64,000 bases of DNA from the NCBI GenBank assembly GCA_019802505.1, contig JAFMOC010000193.1, positions 836,001 through 900,000 of the forward strand, given 5' to 3'. The DNA comes from Corydoras sp. C115. Lineage: Eukaryota; Chordata; Actinopteri; Siluriformes; Callichthyidae. Of the stretch, positions 55,737-64,000 are shown one piece after another (position 1 is the first letter of the stretch; each line of letters begins with the position of its first letter). The notes below the pieces were generated by a model. The model was not told the DNA's origin. It did no database searches and worked only from the letters and a program-made list of their open reading frames with translations. The position numbers and the translations under genes are program-made.

Positions 55737-55995
55737 TTCCTTCCATCATCCATTCCTTATTGGAGGGGGGTTCCCCATGCCCATTCAGGGGAGAACGTCG
55801 TTTCAGGTGCTGGGCTCATCCAGGACAGGACGCCAATATATCACTGGACACATATGTTTTTTAACTGTGGGAGCAAACATGAGAACCAGGAGGGAACCCC
55901 ATGCAAACATGGGGAGAACATGGGAACTCCACCCGGATTGGCATTCCAACTTGGAATCCCCCAACACTGAGAGGAGAACATGCCAACACCATTGT
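55737..55995 (-). mobile_element. V-SINE/DANA-like SINE, family A, diverged
   Basis: Minus-strand copy with CATGTTCTCCTCTCAGTGTT at its 5' end and CCCCTGAATGGGCATGGGGA at its 3' part. Several core deletions mark an old copy. Confidence 0.8.
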
Positions 55996-56125
55996 GTGGC
56001 CGAAGAAGTGTTTTGTGTTTATTAATTGATCTTTATTTTGATGGGACGCTGATAGAACGTCGATCTGGAACGTTCCGCAGCATCAAACAGCCGAGCAATC
56101 GCAAAAACAAAACGGTTAGGCACCC

Positions 56126-56159
<34 letters not shown>

Positions 56160-56223
56160 TATGCAAATGAGCAATCGCCAATCATACAAGCTCCACCCCT
56201 TCGCCGTGCTGGATCTCATCTGC

Positions 56224-56256
<33 letters not shown>

Positions 56257-56427
56257 GCCGTCCTGGTTACAGTCGCCCTCTGCTGATCATACCTCCTGAC
56301 TTTAGTGTATAGGACGCACATATGAAGGGGCAGCGCCCCCAGGAGGGGTCAGGGCTCTGTGTTTAGTGCCCTGACGGTCCCTGGCCATCGCTGTCACTCT
56401 CTCCCGTGAGGCTCATATCTATTCTCT
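55996..56427. other. Unassigned 3' flank with short repeats
   Basis: An AAT tract lies at 56131-56158 and an ATC tract at 56225-56256. No gene is recognised. Confidence 0.5.
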
Positions 56428-56428
56428 G

Positions 56429-56467
<39 letters not shown>

Positions 56468-56474
56468 GCTCGCT
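56428..56474. repeat. (CT)n microsatellite
   Basis: About 17 CT units followed by CCCTCGCTCGCTCTC. Confidence 0.93.
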
Positions 56475-56924
56475 CTCTCAGAGGCATGGTGCCAGAATTA
56501 GGGAGCAATTACCGTCAGCGCTGATGGCAGCGGTTCTGTTAAACGGACTTCTGTCTCCAACTGAACTCCATTTACTCCATTCTTCATTAACGGGGGGGGG
56601 GGGGTCTTGAATTACCGTCGGAGGAAGAGCTCAGTGTCAGGTGGAACCGCGTCTGCGGTGGCGCAGGGTGGCGCAGGGTGGTGGAGAGGGTCCGAGGGCT
56701 GCCCCTGCCCCTTCCGCCGCTTCTAAAGGCTCTTGTGAATAACGCTCCAGTGCCGGGCTTTGTCTCGGACCCGGGGCCAGGAAAAGTCCCAGACGAGAGG
56801 CGCCGCAACGCGGAACGGCGCCGGGGCCTCGGATCACAAACGGGTGCCAAGGTGTGGCTGGAGGTCGAGGTTCAAACAGTTTAAGGCTAAATATAAAGTA
56901 TGAATGAATGTGACTTTAATTGAA
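56475..56924. other. Unassigned 3' flank, possible CNE start
   Basis: The first 80 bp (CAGAATTAGGGAGCAATTAC, CGCTGATGGCAGCGG) are repeat-free and CNE-like. A G run (56592-56603) and GGTGGCGCAGG duplications follow. No gene is recognised. Confidence 0.35.
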
Positions 56925-57165
56925 TGAATGGGGGAGAACGTTTCAGGTGCTGGGCAGGTTCCCGATCTATCACTGGGCACAAAACTCACAAACTGGGGCA
57001 ATTTTGAGCATTTAATTCACCTTGAATCCCTGTTTTTGGACTGTGGGAGGAAACCGGAGAACCCGGAGGAAACCCACACGGACATGGGGAGAACGTGGAA
57101 ACTCCACCCAGATGGGGATTTGATGCTGGATCCCCAGCGCTGAGAGGAGAACATGCCAACCACCG
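56925..57165 (-). mobile_element. V-SINE/DANA-like SINE, family A, truncated
   Basis: Minus-strand core (TGGAGTTTCCACGTTCTCCC, TGGGTTTCCTCCGGGTTCTC) with a damaged 3' part and a partial head (GGTTGGCATGTTCTCCTCTC). Confidence 0.87.
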
Positions 57166-57600
57166 TCTTTAAACACACAGACGATTCAATAACTTTGATC
57201 CCAATGAATAAATATATAAACCCGGGACACAGAACCCACAGCCAGAACTCTGTGAGGTTCTCACGTTGTCCTTGCTGGACGGGTGGTGAGCGTGTTAGGA
57301 GCCCGTCTCCGGGGCGTCCCCGCGGTGCCGCCGGCCGCAGCCGTGTCCACCAGGCTCTCATTATGTGGCCGATTTTACGAGCGCTGGTTCCAACGCCGTT
57401 CCCTTAACGACGCAGGAAACCATGGTGGTTCTGCTCTGCCCTCTCCCATATGGTTCCAGGCTTTCCCCCTGCGCTGCGGTGCGGTCCGGTACGTTTGGGT
57501 CTGGCACCCGTTCTGACCACAACCTCCGTTTTATAAGAACATCAAAGAAACAACGGCGGGGTGACGTCCACCTGCACTCGCTAAGAAGTCCGGCTTCCAG
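57166..57600. other. Unassigned 3' flank
   Basis: GC-rich unique sequence; no gene is recognised. Confidence 0.4.
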
Positions 57601-57656
57601 TGTGTGAGTGTGTGTGTGTGAGTGTGTGTGTGTGTGTGTGTGTATGTGTGTGTGTA
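57601..57656. repeat. (GT)n microsatellite
   Basis: About 27 GT units with AGT and ATG interruptions. Confidence 0.93.
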
Positions 57657-57800
57657 AGGTCATTCATTGTGATGCGGAATGCCCCTGGTTCAGCTTTATG
57701 TCTTGGTCAGGCGGTTCTATACCCCTTTATACCCTCCTCCCTTCTCTCTGGCCTCTGTGCAATGCTTCCAGATTAAAACAGCAGGGGGCAGTCTGACATC
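57657..57800. promoter_or_regulatory. Candidate conserved non-coding element
   Basis: GGTCATTCATTGTGATGCGG, TGCAATGCTTCCAGATTAAA and ACAGCAGGGGGCAGTCTGAC. The last resembles a CTCF-type core (CAGCAGGGGGCA), which would fit a boundary element. Short and unproven. Confidence 0.38.
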
Positions 57801-57919
57801 CATGGGATCCCCGGCTCTGGCACCGGCACCGGGGCGGTTCCACACTGAGGAACCGCCGACAACCTCATGGTGACTAAGGACAGCGTCTGAGACCCTGACC
57901 GTAACGTCTCTATATAAAG

Positions 57920-58072
57920 TTAAAGTGAGCGGTGGGCAGACGGGGCCCTCAGGAGCACCGGGGGTTAGGGGTCTTGCTCAAGGGCACTTTAGCTGCGGTA
58001 CATGGTGGAACCGAACCGGGGACCTTTAGGTCGCAACGCAGGTTCCTTAACCACAAGACTATGACTGCCCCT
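57920..58072 (-). mobile_element. tRNA-derived SINE, family C
   Basis: On the minus strand it reads GGGGCAGTCATAGTCTTGTG, GTTAAGGAACCTGCG and a good B box GGTTCGGTTCC, then GCTAAAGTGCCCTTGAGCAA. The body phrase CCCTTGAGCAAGACCCCTAA is shared with family B, but the head differs. Confidence 0.75.
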
Positions 58073-58095
58073 TATATATACAATATATATATATA

Positions 58096-58366
58096 TATAT
58101 ACACAGGGTGCAGCATGGTGGCTTAGTGGTTGGCATGTTCTCCTCTTCCAGTTCGAACCCCAATCTGGGCGGAGTTTGCATGTCCTCCCCATGTCCGCAT
58201 GAGTTTCCTCCCACAGTCCAAAAACACGCACTCAAGGTAAATTGAATGCTCCAAATTGCCCCATATAGAGTGAGTGAGTGTGCCCAGTGACCCCAATTGC
58301 CCCCCCCCCCCCCCACCGTGACCCTAGTAGAGGGTGAAGTGTAAGGTAATGGATGTATATACACAT
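58096..58366 (+). mobile_element. V-SINE/DANA-like SINE, family A, with TATATACACA repeats at both ends
   Basis: Plus-strand copy with GCATGGTGGCTTAGTGG, B box GTTCGAACCCC and the core, ending TAGAGGGTGAAGTGTAAGG. TATATACACA flanks it at 58096-58105 and 58356-58365. That is a likely target duplication, although it is low in complexity. A C run (58295-58313) sits near the 3' end. Confidence 0.85.
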
Positions 58367-58635
58367 ACAGGAGGTCTCCGAGGTCCAGCCCCCTGCAGGG
58401 TCAATAAAATAAAATAAAAAAGTGTCCAACCTCAACACGTCCACATCGGGCTCCCAGGAGGAGAGACGTTCTGCGTGGCAATCAATTAGACCAGAGGACC
58501 TGCTGGTCCCCATTAGCTCCGCCCATCTTTAAATAACCTCCCAGTTAACACAGATTCTGCAATTAGAAAGCCTTCCTGTAGGAGACAGAGCTCCATAACG
58601 AGCGTCTGAATGTCTGCTGGGTTATCTGTTTTATA

Positions 58636-58674
<39 letters not shown>

Positions 58675-58867
58675 AGTGTGTCTCTTCGTTAAGTGTGTCA
58701 GTGGGGCAGTAATGGCAGATAAAGAACTCCGATCTCATTACACTGAGCCACATTCCTGTTTTTATGTCATGTTATGAATATTTGATCGTTGATATCTGGG
58801 CCAATCGGATGTCGCCGTTTTTTATCTGCTCCTCGTCTCCGAGCGCCTCGCACCCGGGTTTCATTCC

Positions 58868-58869
<2 letters not shown>
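58367..58869. other. 3' flank with CT tract and CNE-like patches
   Basis: A (CT)n tract lies at 58640-58670. Patches at 58530-58635 (AACACAGATTCTGCAATTAG) and 58700-58800 are repeat-free and might be conserved. No gene is recognised. Confidence 0.35.

Positions 58870-58908
<39 letters not shown>
58870..58908. repeat. (GT)n microsatellite
   Basis: About 19 GT units. Confidence 0.95.
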
Positions 58909-58909
<1 letters not shown>

Positions 58910-59182
58910 AGTAGCAGTCGGTAAATAAAATAAAGGGCTGTTCCCTCATTAAGTCCTGAACCCCCCTGTAGAACCGATGCGGGCTGTTCCGTGGGGGCGG
59001 GGTCAGACCGAGGGTCAGATTCATTCATTCATTAAGAATCCATCAGACTCGCACACAATGAGCATTCAGCAGCGGAGTTCTCATTCGTGTCGCTCTGTGC
59101 CACTCCCCTCCAGAGCGGGCGCAGGAACGAACCCGCGTTCTCCAAGCTGCATTTATCCTCTCTGTAAATATGAAGTCCACAC
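58909..59182. other. Unassigned 3' flank
   Basis: No gene or repeat is recognised. Confidence 0.4.
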
Positions 59183-59449
59183 CCGACTGTCCACCCTGAC
59201 TGTCCACCCCGATTGTCCACCCGACTGTCCACCCTGACTGTCCACCCCGATTGTCCACCCCGACTGTCCACAATGACTGTCCACACTCAACTATCTACAC
59301 CCTACTGTTCACACCTGATTGTCCACACTGACTGTCCACACCCGACGGTACACTCCCAACTGTCCACTCCTGATTGTCCACTCCTGATTGTCCACTCCCG
59401 ATTGTCCACACCGACTGTCCACACTAACTGTCCACTCCTGATTGTCCAC
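59183..59449. repeat. 13-bp minisatellite (TGTCCACCCTGAC)
   Basis: About 20 units of TGTCCACMCYGAY with drift towards TGTCCACTCCTGAT in the right half. Confidence 0.93.
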
Positions 59450-59624
59450 GGACGAAACACACCATTAAGTGTCCACCACGTTCAGACCGATCACGCTCTA
59501 ATAAAGCCGTGTATTTAATATAACGAGGCAGTGATGACCACCACCACCACCAACCATCTGATTAGAACGTTCCACCTCTGTGTATGAAGATAACGAGTCT
59601 CCACAATCACGAGGTCACATGATG
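59450..59624. other. Unassigned 3' flank
   Basis: Short unique spacer between the minisatellite and the next SINE. Confidence 0.4.
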
Positions 59625-59792
59625 AGATTACATTTATTACATTTAGCATTTGATGTTTGGTACAGCGCCCCCTGGAGCCATCAGGGTTAAGAGTCTTGCT
59701 CAAGGACCCAGATTGGTAACTTCAGTTACCCCCAACCTTGAGATCGATAACCCAACACCTGAAGCACTGAGCCACCACGCCCTCAATCACAG
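59625..59792 (-). mobile_element. tRNA-derived SINE, family B copy 2
   Basis: Minus-strand copy with GGTGGCTCAGTGCTTCAGG, then CTTGAGCAAGACTCTTAACC, and a tail AAATGTAATAAATGTAATC. It is shorter and more diverged than the copy at 1303-1500. Confidence 0.75.
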
Positions 59793-60084
59793 AGTCCGGA
59801 TCATCCGGGTTCCGCGCCTCACACCGACACGATGATGTCATAACATGGTTCCCATCACGGGTGTAACGCCTGGTATCACCAGCAGGCTGCTTATGATAAT
59901 AATAATAATAATAAAAAAGAATAAACTAAAAGGCTATAAATCCCTGAACTATTATAATAATGTGTTTTCCTGACGGCGCTTAAACGCTGCATGGGCGTCT
60001 AAATGCGTTTGCTTAATCAACTCGCAACTCTAACGACGGCTTCTCCTTCACTTAGGTAGATAAAACTGTATTAACAGATCAAAA
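59793..60084. other. Unassigned 3' flank
   Basis: An (AAT)n tract lies at 59896-59913. No gene is recognised. Confidence 0.4.
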
Positions 60085-60290
60085 CAGATTATTAAAAAGT
60101 CTTTGGTCCTCTGAAGTGCGTCTCTCCGGTGGGAAATTTCATCTCGGGAGCGGCTTGACGTTCTTTAATTAGGAGCAATTATTTTAAAAAGGCGCATAAA
60201 TATAGCTAATTTATTGTTGGAGTAGGTGCATTTCAATTATAAAGTGCCCTTCTGCGCCGTCTCCCGAACGCGGGGCAGAGACGTCCCAAT
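60085..60290. promoter_or_regulatory. Candidate conserved non-coding element
   Basis: CTTGACGTTCTTTAATTAGG, AGCAATTATTTTAAAAAGGC, ATAAATATAGCTAATTTATT and GGTGCATTTCAATTATAAAG form a dense AT-rich block with at least four homeodomain-like cores and no satellite sequence. One of the stronger CNE candidates. Confidence 0.43.
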
Positions 60291-60860
60291 AATCACACGC
60301 TTAGGAATTCAAGAGGGAGGACGAACGCGCAGACATTAGAACCTCGCTGCAGCTCCAATACATGCAATGGAATGGAACCGGGCGCCCGAGGACGGCGACG
60401 GCCCGCCACCGCCACCGCCGCCACCGCCGCCACCGCCGCCACCGCCGCCGCCGAACCCGGCACCCTCGCCTCCTCCAGCACAGGAAGCCGGAACAGAGAA
60501 AGGTGTCCCGTTTAATTACGCGCCCGCCACGGCCCAGCGAGGAACCATCTGTCAGCGCGAAATACAGCTTTAATAAAGCCTGAATTATTCAGAGCCTGGA
60601 CGAGAACCGGGAACCTGCCACGGGGGAACCGTCCAGGGTCACGTGACCAGAGCTCGACCGCCACGAACGGGGGGAGGTGGCGTGGAACCTTCAAGGTAAC
60701 CACGAGGACAATGGGTTCGGACTGCGGCGTGGTTGCTGGTACCAGACGGGCAGAGTTGCTCGAAATAAAGATTTAATACTGAAAAGTTCCTGATTTGGTT
60801 CCTGAACAGAACGGCTCACATACGAGTCAAGAACCGACACCCATCTATAACCAGGTGTAA
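60291..60860. other. Unassigned 3' flank with a CCG/CCA repeat
   Basis: A CCGCCACCG trinucleotide tract lies at 60405-60453. No gene is recognised; the open frames over it are repeat artefacts. Confidence 0.45.
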
Positions 60861-61680
60861 GAGCTCTACGGGTGGAGGTAGGTGGGGTGGATAGCTGGAG
60901 CTGGGTTTTAGGTAGGTCTAAGGGGATGAGGTTGATGGTGGTGGGTGGATGGAGAGAGATGGAGCTAGGTGGATGTAGATGGAGGTGGATGGGTAAGTGG
61001 AAGGGGATGGAGGTAGATAGTGGGTGAAGGTAGATGGAGGTTGATGGTGGTGGATGGAGGTTGATGGAAATGGGTTTTAGGTAGGTGGAAGGGGATGGAG
61101 GTAGATGGTGGGTGAAGGTGGATGGAAGTGGGTGTTAGGTAGGTGAACGTAGATGGAAGTGGGTGGATGGAGAGACAGATGGAGTTAGGTGGATGTAGAT
61201 GGAGGTGGATGGGTAAGTGGAAGGGGATGGAGATAGATAGTGGGTGAAGGTAGATGAAGGTGGAGGTGGATGGAAATGGGTTTTATGTAGGTGGAAGAGG
61301 ATTGGGGTAGATGGTGGGTGAAGGTTGATGGAGGTTGGTGAAGGGAGATAAAGTTAGGTGGAAGGGGATGGAGGTAGATGGTGGGTGAAGGTAGATGGAG
61401 ATTGATGGTGGTGGATGGAGGTAGATGGAAATGGGTTTTAGGTAGGTGGAAGGGGATGGAGGTAGATGGTGGGTGAAGGTGAATGGAAGTGGGTGTTAGG
61501 TAGGTGAACGTAGATGGAGGTGGGTATATGGTGGTGGAACGGGATGGAGGTAGATGGTGGTGGGTAAATGGAGGTCGACGTAGGTTGGTGGAGGGGGATA
61601 GATGGAGAGAGATGGAGGTGGATGGCAGTTGATGGAGGTGGCTGAAGGTAGATAAAGCTAGATGGAGGTGTATTTGACCT
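60861..61680. repeat. Complex GGTAGATGG-type minisatellite
   Basis: About 820 bp of purine-rich modules GGATGGAGGTAGATGG, TGGGTGAAGG and GGGTTTTAGGTAGGTGGAAG. A larger block containing these recurs with a spacing near 360 bp (61074 and 61434). Long minus-strand frames here are artefacts. Confidence 0.92.
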
Positions 61681-61834
61681 CTTTGTATTTGCACCTCCAC
61701 CTGTGAGGTCATCCTGATCGGAGTAGGTGGAGGCGGTGCATTGAGGTGGTGGATGGTAGTCAGATCTCTTCATCAGCGTGTCATTGCTCCACCTCCGCCC
61801 CCCCACCCCCTGCTCTTTACACACTCCCTGCGCC
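61681..61834. other. Unassigned 3' flank
   Basis: Short unique sequence after the minisatellite. Confidence 0.4.
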
Positions 61835-62260
61835 TCCTTTATGGCGGATGATTCGGGGTTTTATTGCTATTCATAAAAGCGGAGCGTCTTTCCTTTCGGG
61901 GCGATCTCTAACGGGGCGGCGCTGGCGCCGTTTCCGATGCTCCACTTTATTTCCTGACAATCACATTAGCATGCCATTATGGAGCGAGCGGGGGGGCCCT
62001 TTCTCTCGGCCCCCTTTCAGGCGAACGCGGGGACCTTTCAGCCGGAGGCACGGAGGAGGGCCGGGGACACAAAGGCCTCCAGCTGCAGGCACTCCGGCTC
62101 CACGCCGCGCCCGGGCAGATCCGCGGTGTCGGGGGGGGGGGTGTGCGTACGGGCGGCTCCCACTTTCACCTGAACAATCCGCCTTATTGGAGGCGGCTCA
62201 TCTCCACGGCACCCACGCGTCGCCGCCGCCGCCGCCGTAAGATCACTTCCACCAGCCATT
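61835..62260. promoter_or_regulatory. Candidate conserved non-coding element, CpG-rich
   Basis: GGGTTTTATTGCTATTCATA, CCACTTTATTTCCTGACAAT and CACATTAGCATGCCATTATG at 61855-61985 form a repeat-free patch. CpG-rich sequence and a GCC repeat follow at 62218-62236. An enhancer role is inferred only. Confidence 0.38.
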
Positions 62261-62336
62261 GATCGGCACAAGGCGGCAAAATTGTGTTTGTCCTGATTCA
62301 CGATGCTCACACATTTACATCTCAATACACACCACC

Positions 62337-62337
<1 letters not shown>

Positions 62338-62371
<34 letters not shown>
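62338..62371. repeat. (GT)n microsatellite
   Basis: About 16 GT units at the edge of a tandem duplication. Confidence 0.95.
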
Positions 62372-62372
<1 letters not shown>

Positions 62373-62697
62373 TACACACACAGTATCGTTCCGTTCACAC
62401 TCACCTTTAACGGCACTGTTTTATTTGATTTATTTTTATTGAACGTCATTACATATTCGTATCGTTTATTAATATTCATTATAAAACCGCTTATTAAAAT
62501 ATTGCTTCTCTGTGATTTGATGTATCTGTGTCTATAGGACAGAACGTTGCTGAAGCAGTCGGAGGACGTCCCGGGTTCGATTCCCCAACAGGACAGGTGG
62601 GGGCTCCCTTCTGTGTGGAATTTGCGTGTTCTCCCCATGTCACAAATCCAAAAACATTATGAATTGTAGAAATGAATTGGCTCACAGGTGTCGATGT

Positions 62698-62737
<40 letters not shown>

Positions 62738-63109
62738 GCATGCCCACTGATACACACACAGCATCGTTCCGTTCCTGCTCACACTCACCTTTAACAGCAC
62801 TGATCGTGATGTGATACATTTCAATTGATTTATTTTTATTGGACGTCATTACATATTCGTATCGTTTATTAATATTCATTATAATTTTATTAAGCATATT
62901 AAAATATTGCTTCTCTGTGATTTGATGTATCTGTGTCTATAGGACAGAACGTTGCTGAAGCAGTCGGAGGACGTCCCGGGTTCGATTCCCCAACAGGACA
63001 GGTGGGGGCTCCCTTCTGTGTGGAGTTTGCATGTTCTCCCCATGTCCTCGCGAATCCAAAAACATTCAAAACCTTTGAATTGTAGAAATTAATTGGCTCC
63101 CAGGTGTTG

Positions 63110-63142
<33 letters not shown>

Positions 63143-63236
63143 AGTCCTGCACAACTGTCACACAATAAGCACCGGGATAGGTTCCAGTGACCACGCACCC
63201 ATTACCGGAAAAGCAACTTAATAAATTAATGAATAA
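62372..63236 (+). repeat. 405-bp tandem duplication carrying SINE-like sequence
   Basis: GACGTCATTACATATTCG-type sequence, ATATTGCTTCTCTGTGATTT and AGGACAGAACGTTGCTGAAG occur twice exactly 405 bp apart (for example 62536 and 62941). Each unit holds CCCGGGTTCGATTCCCCAAC, a B-box-like site, then GTGTGGA(A/G)TTTGC(G/A)TGTTC, the V-SINE core start, and a GT tract. The second unit alone continues to a SINE-like end (GGGATAGGTTCCAGTGACCA). A duplicated SINE of a third head type is the simplest reading. Confidence 0.85.
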
Positions 63237-63240
63237 ATTC

Positions 63241-63930
63241 ATGTGCGAATATCAATGAGTTTAAAATTTGTTTGTTATTTATTTGGTTTTTATTTGTTTG
63301 TTTTATTTATTTATTTATTCGTCCATTTATTTATTTACCTATTGATCCATCTCCCCATCTAAATTTAGTTTGTTTGTTTATTTTTGGGGTTTTGTTTTAT
63401 TTGTTCGTTTTATTTATTTGCTTGTCTATTTATTTATACAGATACATATAGTCTGTTTATTTTATGTTGTACGCACGGTTGTTTGTTTGTTTGCTTATTT
63501 ATTTATTTGTCTTCATTTGGGTTTTGTTTGATTTGTTTCTTTTGTTTGTGTGCTTATTTATTTATCTGTTTAAATTTCATTTCTTTATTTATTCCATACT
63601 CTTTCATTTCCATTTGCGGTTTTGTTTTATTTGTTCGTTTCATTTATATGCTTGTCTAATTATAGATAAATTTTTGTTTGTTTTTTGTATGCATGGTTGT
63701 TTGTTTGTTTATTTGTTTTCATTTGTGTTTTGTTTAATTTGTTTGTTTGAATGGTTAGGTGTTTATTTAATTATATTTTGTTTGTTTATTTTCTACGGAT
63801 TTGTCCTCATTTGGTTTTTGTCTTATTTGTTTGTTTTATTTGTTTGTTTATTTTTATATTTTGTTTGTTTATTTTCTACGGATTTGTTTTTATTTATTTG
63901 TGTGTACGTTTGTTTATCATGCCCTCTCGT
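63241..63930. repeat. T-rich low-complexity region (TTTG/TTTA)n
   Basis: About 690 bp of TTTGTTTATT-type sequence, with longer phrases (TATTTTGTTTGTTTATTTTC followed by TACGGATTTGT) repeated at 63776 and 63856. Long hydrophobic open frames rich in Phe, Leu and Cys result from composition and are not genes. Confidence 0.88.
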
Positions 63931-64000
63931 TCCACTTTTTGCCTCCGTGAAGGAACCGTTTAACGGCGAGTGACATTAGGAACCCCCCGTCAGAGTGGAA
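63931..64000. other. Unassigned window end
   Basis: Short unique sequence; nothing recognised. Confidence 0.4.

Noticed and set aside
61185..61824. Minus-strand frames of 128-175 codons rich in Pro, Ser, Thr and His
   Set aside because: Product of the GGTAGATGG minisatellite.
63384..63973. Hydrophobic 91-169-codon frames that mimic membrane proteins
   Set aside because: They come from (TTTG/TTTA)n low-complexity DNA; Phe/Leu/Cys content follows from T richness.

Overview
The window looks like teleost fish chromosomal DNA, probably an ostariophysan such as a catfish or characin, though the species cannot be fixed from sequence alone. The evidence is one vertebrate-specific coding exon with a proper splice acceptor, many tRNA-derived SINEs of the zebrafish DANA/Mermaid (V-SINE) type, decayed fish Tc1-like transposon pieces, and a very high load of micro- and minisatellites. 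No bacterial, viral or plasmid genes were seen.

The only protein-coding feature I can support is the large terminal exon of bcl11b (24906-26896, + strand). BCL11B is the C2H2 zinc-finger transcription factor (CTIP2) needed for T-cell, neuronal and skin development. The exon carries six C2H2 fingers, an acidic tract and a BCL11B-type C-terminus ending in VKIEQAERS. Everything upstream (1 to about 24905) is read as the last intron, because the exons for the N-terminus and the first zinc finger are not in the window. The 3' UTR runs for about 3.3 kb (to roughly 30.2 kb). The remaining 34 kb is gene-poor 3' flanking DNA, consistent with the conserved gene desert that flanks BCL11B in vertebrates.

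Layout: 1-24.9 kb, intron with SINEs, a foldback element (2.7-3.1 kb), a 53-bp minisatellite (10.3-11.3 kb), a 36-bp minisatellite (13.3-14.1 kb), a perfect 28-bp palindrome (15.7 kb), a 1.2-kb CTCA array (19.3-20.5 kb), CA/GT tracts (21.5-23 kb) and several low-repeat blocks that look like conserved non-coding elements (CNEs). 24.5-24.9 kb, a recent SINE with an intact 13-bp target duplication and a GAT microsatellite directly before the bcl11b acceptor. 26.9-30.2 kb, the 3' UTR. 30.2-64 kb, flank with a 40-bp array (31.8 kb), a duplicated 20-bp minisatellite (37.0-38.5 kb), a 7-bp array (40.8-41.7 kb), an 11-bp array (50.2-51.2 kb), a 62-bp array of the same family as the 10.3-kb array (51.7-52.8 kb), a five-copy ~200-bp array (53.8-54.9 kb) and further CNE-like blocks.

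Many long open frames are by-products of tandem repeats whose period keeps all frames open, or of SINE copies; they are listed as rejected. No previously undescribed multi-gene system was found. The most interesting points are the SINE/microsatellite pair beside the bcl11b acceptor, the repeat-born minisatellites, the foldback element, and the CNE-like blocks as candidate bcl11b regulatory elements.
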